From Varroa destructor (taxonomy: Eukaryota > Arthropoda > Arachnida > Mesostigmata > Varroidae), in assembly GCF_002443255.2 (NCBI RefSeq), contig NW_019211460.1, positions 30,407,956-30,471,955 of the forward strand: 64,000 nucleotides of DNA. Direction: 5' to 3'. Every line of letters begins with the position of its first letter. Position 1 is the first letter of the stretch. The notes under the pieces were generated by a model that was not told the origin of the DNA, searched no databases, and saw only the letters and a program-made list of their open reading frames with translations. Shown one piece after another: positions 26,001 through 37,329 of this stretch. The translations under genes were made by a program, and so were the position numbers.

Positions 26001-29000
26001 AAAAGAAACTGCTTCCCTTAAATGCGCCTTGCTGTCCTGTGTCTCGCGTAACAGATTCAGAGTCATTGGCGGAGGACGCTCTTGCAGATATCCAAGGCAC
26101 AATACCGCGACACCAGGCTAATCAAAACCTGTCGGACAGGATTGGGACAAAAATGTTGGATAAGTTTGAAGAAGTGATGCGCAACAGGCCCGATAAGAAG
26201 CCGTGGAAGGTTCTCGCCGGTAAGTCGCCCAATTGAGGGTACAATTCTTGCGTTTGTATTAATGAGCTATTCATACTGCTTTTGAATGAGAAACATCGGG
26301 GTTCGGTTAGCTATTGAACAACAATGGACAAACGTTTCATGTAGCCCAATTAATGCTGAAAAATCATCTCCTGAATGTATGTTTCTCATTCTTCGAAGTA
26401 GTGTACTAGTGATGTTTTATGAGACTCTTCAATTTCTCGATTGATTTCGTGTCCGTACTGGCCACCTTTCCGGCCAGTGCTTTAGTCGAATAATGGAAAA
26501 AAAGTTGAAAGACGCGGTTGTTCATGTGGTTGCTGTTAATTTTACGTTTGTGCGTCAGTATGTTGTCTGTCGCCGTGCATTAGCCCGTCTGTATGGATCA
26601 ATATTCGATGCCTGAAGCAAATGGTTGTTGTTACCTTTAGTCGGCTTTGCCATGGCCGGGCGTGACCGATACGCTGAGCGAGCACGAAAACAGGGGAGTT
26701 TTCGTGCACGATTGTTTCTTGAGAGTATGGCGTATACTGTCAGCGGGCCTGGGCACTGCAGACCAGCTGGGAAATCAACGCCATGGCGATATTTTCGCAG
26801 GAACCGGGAGTCGCTTCCAGAACGGCTACGGCAATGGCGGCGGGGGCGGAGGCGGCGGCGGCCCGAGTGCTCGGGGTATGCTAGCAAATCAGAGGAGTGG
26901 TACTAACCAGTACCAAGCGACCTCGTACTACAAGATAACTTCATACTATCAGCAGCTGTCTCCGCAGAGGCAACCAACCCACCAGCAGCCACAGCACCAG
27001 CATGCTCCGTTTCGGCCAGTAGTCAAGAGAAATTCGGGCCCGTACGGTGGAAATTTTGTGCTAGCAGCTTCCAGTTTCAACGGTCCACAATCGAGGACGA
27101 ACTGGCCAAATAGTAATAATAGCAGCAGCAGCAGCAATACCCCTGGCAATTACGTCGTCAACAGCAATGTCACCAAATACAACAGCATACCGCTCCAAGA
27201 CCGAAATTCCGTCAGTGCTCAGACGAGATATCAGACATCAGGTGACTCTCGGAACGCCGGATATTACGCATACGAACATTATCGGGCCCGGGGAAGTGCA
27301 ATTCAAGGGGCGGACTACTCGCCACAGTCGCAGATAGCTTCGGCTAAGTCGGGAGCTACGCTTCGTGGAGGCCATGGCAGTGGGGGCGGTAGTAATAAGG
27401 CAATGACGTTCGCTTCGCTTACCTCGCCGTCATCGCAGGGCCAGTGGGTTCCGAACTGGGCGGAGACAAGTGACACGACGAATTGGCAGTATCACAACGC
27501 GTACTATGGCAATGGCGAAGCCACGTCTGCGCATGACATGGCGCCGACGGCTAATTACACAGCGGGCTGGAACTACGGTGGTTATGGCGGCCAGGACGCT
27601 AGCACCTACAGTAATTATGGCTCGGCAATGGATTCTCCACAGATGGTGCTGGCCGGTACCCCGCAGGGGTACACACAAGGAGACGGTCGAAACATCAACG
27701 AATACAGCGCATGGGGTGCCCGCTATTAATGTGACCGTTTAGGCGCACTGTGTCAAGTGTCCGTAAACCTGTGTATAACCAAACAAGTAGGAGTGGAGAC
27801 TAAAAGCATCAGCGATACGAAAGACGATAAGAACGAAGGTAGCCGGGTTCAGCAGAGATAGCTTTCACTCGTGTTAAAAAAATTAATAGAACAAGTAAAT
27901 GAGGCTGGAAGGATATAATAGAGTAGTTTTGGAGGCTTGGGCGAAACTGTGCTCAATGATTAGTCGTACGGGGTACGTGTTGAATGACACTTCGCTTAGA
28001 TCGACATTCATGTATTTTTAGGAATAGTTTAGCAAACACAGCAAGCAGATCACAAGAGACGCTAGCATAGATAGAATTCGAAATATGCAAAAGTTGATCA
28101 TGAGCATCTGCTTTCGACCAGATCTTCCTGTTCCAACCTAGTGCGACAAGGACAACCAACGAAACAGTGCCGATGCGGAAACCGAATATGTCAGGATAAC
28201 CTGTCAATGCAAATAATGATTAGACGAGCGCAATTTTTTTATAGCTCTAACAACACTACATACGGTACTAGCGAAGCTTTTCATGCCAACAGCCAGACAA
28301 AAGCATAACAGTGGTGAGGAGTGTATGGCGCAAGTGTACATACGTTTTATGAGTGTCCCAAATTGCGATTGTATACAATTCAATTACGTCGTTTCGAATA
28401 GAAGGTCAATGTGCTAAGAGAGAGGGATTCATTGTAGTTTGATAGTAATATGACGTACGAAGAAAGATGTTAGTAATGATACCTATATTGCGCGAATGTA
28501 TTACCGTAAACTCGACTGCGCAGCATTTGCAATCATCGCGGATAAAAACGCGAATTGAGATTTATCCGAATTTCGCAGCTAATCGTGTTTGTCCACGCCT
28601 TTTGTGCTCTTCAGTGTCATAAAGTGCCTTGTAGAGATGAGGACGCAGAGATTTGTGGGCAGTGGCTCATTGTTTCACCACCCTGAAGTGGACTTCGCCG
28701 CCTTCATAGTCGCACATATTTACGTTTTCAAATTAATAGATCATATAAACTGTTTCGTTTTCATATATATATAAATTGAATTCCTATCTAAGAGCGCCAT
28801 CCACTTCACCATTTTTTTGAATCTTCAAGTCACATCGGTTCCTTTATGTAGCACGTGCAGCATTCGTTCCTGCTGTTCCTGCAACTAATATTCAACTTCA
28901 ACGAAGATATCATTTTCTTTTCCATACTAATAGGATACTCACAGTCCTTGCCTAATGGGAACCGAATTCTTTCGTCTTTATTCGTCTGTTCAATTGCTCG

Positions 29001-32000
29001 AGCAATCGCTTGTTTACAGTAATAGCACTACCCACAAGAAAAGCGTCCAAAGAATAACAATGGCAAACTGAATCCCGATATACACGCATCATTAATTTAT
29101 ATATAGTGAGCATATATACGTGGAGCCGTTCAACAATTAATTTTTCTTTACGTCAATCGTCTATTGTACGAATCTGGATACATGTAGTGAACTGTATTTA
29201 AGGTATAACTGACTAGAATTACGGTGTGTAAATGTGATGACACGAGAGCAATATTTGATAGCTAAGGTGAACTATGCTAAAACTGGAATTGCTATAAGAT
29301 GGCAATAAAAAAATGACTCAAGAGCAAACAAAGAAGCAAAAAAAAAAAACGATGCAGTACTTCCGTGTTGGTGTCGATTCAATCCGTGCTATTATCTAGT
29401 GTTTCAGTCACAGCATTTCGTGCACATACGTGTATTAAATTGTTGTTCTTTTGAGAGTTAGTCTTATTTTCAGGATAACTCGGCCAGCAAAATGGCGTAC
29501 TCGGAGCCTGTTGATCTGCCACCTTGGTACATTGCAATTACGGCCGCGATTAGAATTGGCTTGTAGTAACGTAAAAGTAGCTATTTCTATTAATTTTTTT
29601 TACATTAGGTGATAACATAGACTTACATAGTCGAAAGTGTGAAGTAGATTTTTCATCTGGTACCGTTAAATGTAAGAGATGTCTAGCCATTGTAAGGTAA
29701 AAGCGTAAGAGATTTAATTCTGAAACTGCTCAATCCTAACAATGTATTTCCTTCAATGAATACCTTATTAAAGCGAGATACATGATTTATGACCGAGTTT
29801 CTTTCGTATCGGTCCAAGACAGTATTCGAAGAGATATACAGAATAGGAGACGCTTGATGAAGCATAGCGGATGCTATTTTTCGCTAACTCGACGAAGATC
29901 TAGGACACTGGCGCTAAGTTGCATAATAATGGAAACAGCTCGATTCGGTGTTGCTAGAACCTGAATTGAAACGCCTTAATCGGTGATAAGAACTTATCCG
30001 GCCGCGTTAATTGCATTGTACAAGAGTTGATTTTGCCTACTCTTATTTATTCAATTCTGCCAAAATGTTGAGATTGAATGATTTACTGGGCAATCTTTTA
30101 ACCTATCAAGCGTTTTTATTCGATGTCCCTAAATTATCAGACCATCACAAGGGATTTCGAACGCTAGCAAAAAATCGAATTGGCTCATCCATTGTTTAGT
30201 ATGTATAGAACACTTCATTAATATCCAATTGTCCAAGTGATTTTATAAGAAGTCGTATTCGGGTTGCCAAGAGTTATAGGTGTTTTTGACCTTTCACGCC
30301 ACCCAATATAGATTAACTGGCGACAGCTGCGAAAATGTAGGTAGCTGACCTAAATAGGTAGGAAACGCAATTGATAAAATTTTCATAACGTTTGGTTACC
30401 TCTTGTAGAGTATCATTGATTGTCTTCAAATCGGCTAACAAACGAAACTGACAACAGCTTGACCACTAGATATATTTGCAGTAACGATCATTAAGAAACA
30501 ATATTAGAAAGTGACGGAAATAAGAAATTGGCAGCTGGCAGGTACAATATAATACTAAAAAATTTAGGGCAATCAGGCTATGGTGTAGGGGTTATAGAGT
30601 GGCAAACCAGCGGGCTAGGCAGCCAGCGGACTTCAAGTACGTCATTTTGCATCGAGTTATCCGCCGCCTACGACCGAATTTCAAAGTAAGTAGTGACTTC
30701 ATTTTTATTTCAATGTAATTGATGCAGATAATTTTTTTTATTTTGTCACGAATAATAACTACCTTTTACAGCGAGAGTGCATTAGTAATATAAAGTTGCA
30801 ATTGTTGTCAATCACTATCCTGTGCGGGTATCTATGATAACTAAACAATCTACAGGTAATTATAAGAGAAGCACTGTGTTTCATACAATAATTTTTGTTT
30901 CACCTATTTCTAATAATAACTAGAATACTGGTAAGATAGTGATACAATTGTAACAACAATAATATAATCATCGGTCTACAAGGTGCGCATTTTTATGGCG
31001 AAAAGCTTTGCACAGATAGAAAATCAGTAGACGAATTCATCATATCATTTACTTGTTGATATTAAATTAAAATTAATATAATTTTAATTAAGTAATGGTA
31101 TATGCTAGCATATTATATAGGCATCTCATGTCCAATATTTGTAAATGTTAGTTGATTAAACGTGGATCATCTTTGGAAATTTATAAACATATGCCAGTGT
31201 GAATGTATGTTTAAGACTGTCTAAATTCACTAAGCGTCAATGGAACTAAGATTTTCGTTAATTAATTGATTAATTCGCTATTACAAACCAAATAATGTTC
31301 TAATGCTAATAAATGTTCTGCGTATTACGTTAACCATTACTTAAATTACCATTACCATTACAAAAAGAAGTAACGTAGTAGAACTAATTATTCCGATCCT
31401 CATTTTTCTGCGCAACTGACATACTTACTTGATTGACAAAACTTAGTTCCCACTAGATTAATATTGTTTTCGACTAAGTAAAATTATGAAGACTTCTCTT
31501 AACCTTCGTTATGGCTTGCGAGATATGTCGTTTCGCCCTGACATGTTCAACGTTTGGGGCCGAAAGCTAAAAGACATTTTAGGCCGAGATTCGCCAATGA
31601 ATAAACCTAACCCACGACGCGCGCTATCCTTAAAGAGACTAAGCGGGCCTGTGCGGCCCATATGTATGGCCATGCGCATTTTGTTGAAACGGGCTACGTT
31701 GCTCGTTTCAGCAAGATGCGGATGCTTGATAAATTCCAAGTAATAACACGTCGTTTGTGGAAGAAAGATGTGGAAGATTGCATTTTGCCCAGATCTGGAC
31801 CCCTTTATATTTCGTTGTCTTTGTTTTTACTAATGATTTAACAACAATGCTTATGTATATCGACAATGATATTTAGCAGTCTAAGCTGAAAGAGATCAAT
31901 AGTGAATGCATGCGTTGAAAAATCAGACCAATTAAGAATTTTAGCAAGATTTTTAAGTAAGTCTAACTTTACAGTGTAGGTCTGTACGATGAAATTTCTC

Positions 32001-34862
32001 CGTTCGAAATGTATTTAATTCCTCTCATTTTATAATTAAATGGGGCGTTTTTTTCTGTGCTTGTGCATATGTTTCCGTATGACAAAAATCAGGTTTGGCG
32101 ATGACGAGGATAAGCTGTCCTGATGCCGATCCGAACATCTTGTGTATTACAACAGGCACGAAATGCCTCAGCGGTAAATACCTTGCGATGGAGGGTTCCG
32201 CACTGTTCGATTGTCATGGGGAGATCCTCGCTCGACGATGCTTCAAATTTCTCCTTTACCAACAGCTTGATACGTACGCTGATCCGGGTGCCGTAAGTTC
32301 ACTACGAATTTAGAACACATTGAAAAATGCTTACACTTGTTTGTGTATGCATTTACTAAGTATCGAAACAGGTACGGTGTCTTTTTTGTCGAATCCGTCT
32401 ACTGCGGGTACTGTGAAATCTACCAACTTTGACACGTTCAACAGCCATTTCAGTGGGGCATAGGTACGACGCATTCTTGGCTTCAGGATCAAAGACGTCA
32501 GTGTTGTTTGTTTGCAGGATAAAACAAATCTCATATTAGAACCGGACATAGTATCAGGAAAGCTGATGTTGAAACCTGGCATACAGCTACATCTGTTTAT
32601 CAGCACTTCGCCATGCGGAGATGGGCGAATATTCGCACCAAATGAAAAGGCTTGCACGGAGCTCATGGATCGAAATGCCGGAAGAGCGTCCCGGGGAGTA
32701 CTGCGAACCAAGATCGAGGGTGGAGAAGGTAATTAGTTAAATATGGGAGTGAGTATTTTGAAAATATTGTAATGTACATTATAGAAATCCATTCATATTT
32801 ACATCCATACAGTTAACGCTAATGTGCCTATATAGAACTAACCAGATTATGGTATTGACTTTACTGCTTATACCAAAAGGGTCATATTATAGGGCTACAT
32901 ATTCGGTAACGGTGAGTAAAAATACAGAATCATTGTTGTCAAATATCATTTCATTACCTGTTGCCTCAGGAATTATAACCTTCACGTACCCATCCATTAA
33001 CTGAATGTATGCATCTTTGCGTGTGTTCGCAGGCACGATACCACTTCCGGCGTCATTTACTGTCCAAACATGGGATGGTATTATGAACGGCGACCAAAGA
33101 CTTTTGACTCACTCATGTTCTGATAAGCTGCTCCGATGGAACGTGCTCGGTCTCCAGGGCGCGCTACTGTCACACTTCGTGCATCCCGTATGTTATGTCA
33201 AATGACACTTTAGTGTATCTTGTGTCTGATGTGGTGGACCAATTAAGGTGTGCAGTCGAAAGCATTTTAGCGTGGTTCACTTACACCATGCAACTTAAGT
33301 AATGTAAATTATCACCTCGAAAAAAAAGGTCTCATTTTTTGTTATTTCCTTGGAGAAACCTTATGGAGAAACTATGGATCGTTTTAGACCTCTAAAAATG
33401 CATTATGCGAATACTACAGTTTGAAGTTCATTTCGTTTATTTACTAGATAAACTCTATACAACGATAAAAATGACGTCTTAAGTTCACACAAAATGAAAC
33501 AGCTTGACAATGATTCGCTGTTTCGTATGAGTGTCGTTTGATTGTTTAGATCTACCTGAGTAGCATCGTGCTGGGTTCAATGTTCCATGCAGTTCACATG
33601 GAACGCGCCGTGGCCGGCCGCCTCACGGGTCAGTTCCCCGATGGAAACCTTCCGCCCGGCTACAGCCATAATTTTCCAGGGCTTTCGAGGTAATCACAAT
33701 TATTTTGCTATTTATCCTGTTCATCCTATTGATATTTTTGCCAGTTGGTGAATTCGTTTATGTTCAAGATAATATATACAAATACTCTTTTAACTGGCGT
33801 TGCTTCGAAATTTTTCATTTTATGAGAACGTGAAGTAGTCTTGTAAAAAATTTGTCCCCGATTTTGCAAAATACCAGTAACTGTTTTATTATACGCTAAG
33901 CTGCTGTAATGGTAACAAGATTTTTCGGTATGTGCGGTCGCAATGTTTTTCAATTCAAGTTACATGTAATTCACGAATATTGCCATATCAAGACCGATAA
34001 TTGCTATAATTTAAAATTATAATTACAGCGCCTTACTGTTGTATGAATCTTACAATTCGAAAGTAAATGTATCCGTTATTATTTTTATCATTGTTAGGCT
34101 AAGCTGTGTGATGACTCGTACAATTCAGAAATCTCCGAACTTCGCTGTCAATTGGATAATTGGTGACGATACCCCTGAAGTCGTCGACGCTTCAACCGGC
34201 CTTCGAGAGACAAATGAAATTTCACGGCTGGCCAAAAGAGAACTCTTTTCAAGGTAATCAACTTCAACTATTATTGTTATTATTATTAAAGGCCTTTAGT
34301 AAATGGGTATTGCTCTCAATAGGTTTCCAATAGCAGGTTCTCAGAGAATCTGACTAAAATAGTGAGACTTGATAAAAGGTATTATTCTACATACTAAAGT
34401 GAAATCCATGCTTGTTTTGCCTGTGTGTAACAACGGGCAGACATCTTGTAGCAGTATGGAATTGGCGACTGTTTTTTTCAAATTTATTTTTCTACTTAAT
34501 CTGGAATATCGAAATGCCATTGATACCCTCTCAATAAATTAATTGGCCGAGCCGCGGTTCACACTGATTCACGTGTATTGTTACCGTTAACCTTTACACA
34601 ACCGTATGCTTTGTCACTATGATATGTAGTATGTGAACTAATTATCAAAAATCTTTTTTCTTGATGCAGGTTCCTCAGTCATTATAAGAGTCGCACTTCC
34701 GAAGCCACTTTGGATGAGCATCTCACGTACCGCGCTGCGAAGGAACTTGCATTTGATTACGAGTTTGCTAAGCAAGCGATGTTCCAGGCCATGGAACAAG
34801 CAAAATTAGGTCGGTGGGTTACTAAGCCCGAAGAGTGCAGTGGCTTTAATCTGGCTGATTAG
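23085..34862 (+). CDS. Adar: ADAR double-stranded RNA adenosine deaminase (ADAR2-type), N-terminus incomplete, at least 621 aa
   Basis: Nuclear enzyme that deaminates adenosine to inosine in double-stranded RNA. Exons: 23085-23137, 23469-23604, 23958-24076, 24494-24598, 25209-25324, 25824-25942, 26055-26219, 32093-32292, 32518-32728, 33033-33187, 33550-33689, 34098-34253, 34670-34862; all phases match. Order: basic leader, dsRBD1 ([13 protein letters not shown] to [11 protein letters not shown]), Pro-rich linker exon, dsRBD2 (TPVQILNEM to [14 protein letters not shown]), deaminase domain. Catalytic zinc and proton-shuttle residues: His and Glu of DCHGEI, Cys of PCGDG, Cys of SCSDK. The base-flipping Glu of GGEGTIP is kept, as are likely inositol-phosphate contacts (ARR, CSDK, WVTKP). 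It ends FNLAD, the usual ADAR2 endpoint. Oddities are HGE for HAE, PCGDG for PCGDA, and a 5.9-kb intron after VLA. The first exon was not found. Confidence 0.95.
26801..27729 (+). CDS. candidate alternative 3' exon of ADAR encoding a Gly/Tyr/Ser/Gln-rich tail (about 308 aa)
   Basis: A GC-rich open frame inside the 5.9-kb ADAR intron, same strand. It follows an acceptor (ATATTTTCGCAG) and begins with the two bases needed to complete the Gly codon left by the exon ending at 26219; the exon ending at 25942 leaves the same phase. It runs 308 codons to a stop at 27729. The product has a run of nine Gly, a Gln/Pro/His stretch (QQPQHQH), a Ser run, and many Tyr in GY, YY and NY contexts, like the tails of RNA-binding proteins such as NF90/ILF3. 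The same frame is open back to 26647 but has no ATG until 26878, which argues against a separate gene starting upstream. A CAG|GTGACT site at 27241 would also let 26801-27241 act as an in-frame cassette. Expression is inferred, not seen. Confidence 0.6.
30573..30645 (+). other. tRNA-like block, candidate tRNA-derived SINE head
   Basis: ATGGTGTAGGGGTTA matches a tRNA A box of the Gly/Glu/Asp kind, and CTTCAAGTAC about 50 nt later is close to a B box (GTTCAAGTCC). That spacing is right for an internal RNA polymerase III promoter. Stems are too degenerate for a functional tRNA. A similar start, ATGGTGTAACGGTTTGC, occurs at about 1633. It lies within the large ADAR intron. Confidence 0.35.
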
Positions 34863-37329
34863 AAAAAGCCAAGTGACCTTTTCATCAATACCGACCAAAT
34901 CGGGCCAAGTTTGTTAGTCGGTTTTCTACGTATGATCTCGTATATTATGGCCTCATTTCTGCTACCAACTGTTTTAATTACCTTAATCTGCCAAGGACGC
35001 TGGCTGCTGTTAACAGTGTAATATCTTTTACTTTAGCGGTGTCAAAAAGAACAGAACTCATCCTTGCCCTATTTTAAGATCAAACTGGGTCTACTGAGTG
35101 TTACTATGTTACGTTTCACAGTGACAGCCTCAGCTTCCGATTCCTTTTACGCAACTTGCTTAAAAGGCTGAACATTCATTTTGAAAACTACATCTCATGG
35201 ACTATCCACATCAGACATTGTGGACAGATATCTTTTATCGACATTGCACCCATAATAAGTAGCTCATTTCACCGAAAATAGCTTTTAAACTATTCTGTAG
35301 GATATATTAATATGCAGATGTGACTGTCTATTGGAGGAGCTTTACTACTATTAGAAATCCATAGAATAACCCGGTAAGGTTAATCGGTTATGGATGTACG
35401 TGGGCACTGGTACGAATATTTCTTGCTGACATATAGCTCTAGTAATAATAAGTGAAGTACTCTATTATATGTTAACCAAATATTAATGCCACACTAAACT
35501 TTCGATAAAACTGAAACTTCTATCGAAATGGGCTAAACTTGTACACGGTTATTATCGTGATGTATCATGTGACACTACCTGCACTCCACCTAACGTGTTC
35601 TGCGGGTGTTAACTTTATTTTTCTGTTGAAATGTGAAATCGTATTTGTGGCCCCTCTGGACGGACTCAGTGTGGCAAGATTTTGTTCGTACATTTACTTG
35701 CATTAGTTGGAGTTCGGGCGCTGAGCAGAGTAAACTGCGTGCCTTCTAAGCACCGAAACGTCGAATTTGGCGATGTTTGTCAGGTGTCTTGTTTTCTTTG
35801 TGATTTCTCTATTACTGTTCCCAGTGGGTGGCATTTGGGGGCTGACAGTAACAACAGCGGCATTTTTTGGATACTTGTTGAATGTACTTGACCCTATCCT
35901 TGCTCACTAAGGTAGACTAAAGTAACCAGCTTTACTTAGTAAGAAACTGGAAATTGCCATCTTCATACTTGTGTAAACATTACTATGTAAATTATCTTTA
36001 GGCTTAAGGCGCGCACACAGCTTTTCGACATGATACGATATCTTATATCACTTGCTTATTTTTATAAGGCACTGATGCCTTATACATAATTGTAACAAAC
36101 AGCTTTTTGGTTTCGTAAGTGCCGTGTGGTGCTTCCTGTTGTACTATAGTTGTATCGTATTGATTTTTGAAAGGTTATAAATAGAGACTGTATAATCAAT
36201 GCATTTAACGCGTCTTTAATTAGGCCTTTCGGAATACTTTTTAATTCACATGTAAATAGAAGCACGTGGAAAAGCCCAACAGATTCTAGCCTAGAAGGTT
36301 TGATAGCATTATAAATGTGTTGAAGTATAATGTTTGCCAGTCCCTAAAATTTGAGTATTTCAATTGGCTCCTACCGCTACTCGAACAATCTATCTACTAT
36401 CAAAAACAACGATTTCGGAATTTTAGAAAAGAATTTAACAGTCCTTAAAGCAACACGTTAGTATCACACGGACTAATACGCGCTAATTTAGGCTTATATG
36501 AAACGACAACAAAGAAGGTCAACGAAACCCATACAAGTATAGCGTTTTTTTTTATTACTTTTTTCATTCCGCATACGTATAAGCATTTTCTTGGTGCACC
36601 ACAGAGATGGTACTTCAGTCCATAGAAAGAGCAAGTCGTCGCATATCAGCACCTATTGTGAAGTACATATTTACAATATATTATAGCATATCTAGCATTA
36701 AACGAATACAGGAGTCACTGTTAGGACATTATGTACTGCTAACCGCCGGGGCTGTTTTCGTTTCTTTTTTGGATTAAAAAAACAGAATCGGCATTTCAAT
36801 GGCCGAAAATGTATAAATAGATTTTTTTATCAACAGAATCAATACACAATTGATCGACAATTCGATTTGTCAACTTCGGCTGTCAATGATGTACCTCAAC
36901 CAACATATTTAATTAGAACTTTTGATCTATCTAATTATGAGCACATGTGATGAAACGTTTGTTTATATAAATGGAAAATAACAAGGGCATTGTAATATAA
37001 CATTTGTTCCTCGACTGCCAAATATGTTCATTTGAAGGTCAATGTAGCGGCTGGATAATCACTGTTCGGCCACGATAATGTCTGTCGCATCTTACTTTTC
37101 ACACGATCTATCTTCCATAAATGAGTTCATCTCATCATTAGTTTCATGAAATCGCATTCATAAGTCGAAAACATACTATCTTCATTCTGCGATTTACTTT
37201 TGCAGATCATCAATCAATTATCTATCCGTGCACATCATCCATATGCATGTGTATATTTATGTACTCTGGTTATCGTCCGGTGTTGTCGCTTTTCTTTTTG
37301 CTAGTGCTCCGTCTTCATTCACGTGCTCA
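34863..37329. other. convergent spacer between ADAR and RING1
   Basis: Contains the 3' untranslated regions of two genes that end toward each other. AT-rich. No open frame with recognisable content. No nearby hexamer could be singled out as a polyadenylation signal for either gene. Confidence 0.5.

Larger units (their letters stand above)
26220..32092. other. large ADAR intron (between VLA and the deaminase core)
   Basis: Apart from the Gly/Tyr-rich ORF and the tRNA-like block, this intron is AT-rich. A second patch, 31486-31743, is GC-richer and open for about 80 codons on both strands but matches nothing known. No other exon could be supported. Confidence 0.55.

Noticed and set aside
26652..26906. 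[18 protein letters not shown] in another frame overlapping the start of the ADAR intronic ORF
   Set aside because: It has a good ATG context and an acceptor before it at 26640, but ends after 84 codons and its Arg-rich end is the shifted reading of the Gly-rich tract. It cannot be excluded as an alternative start.
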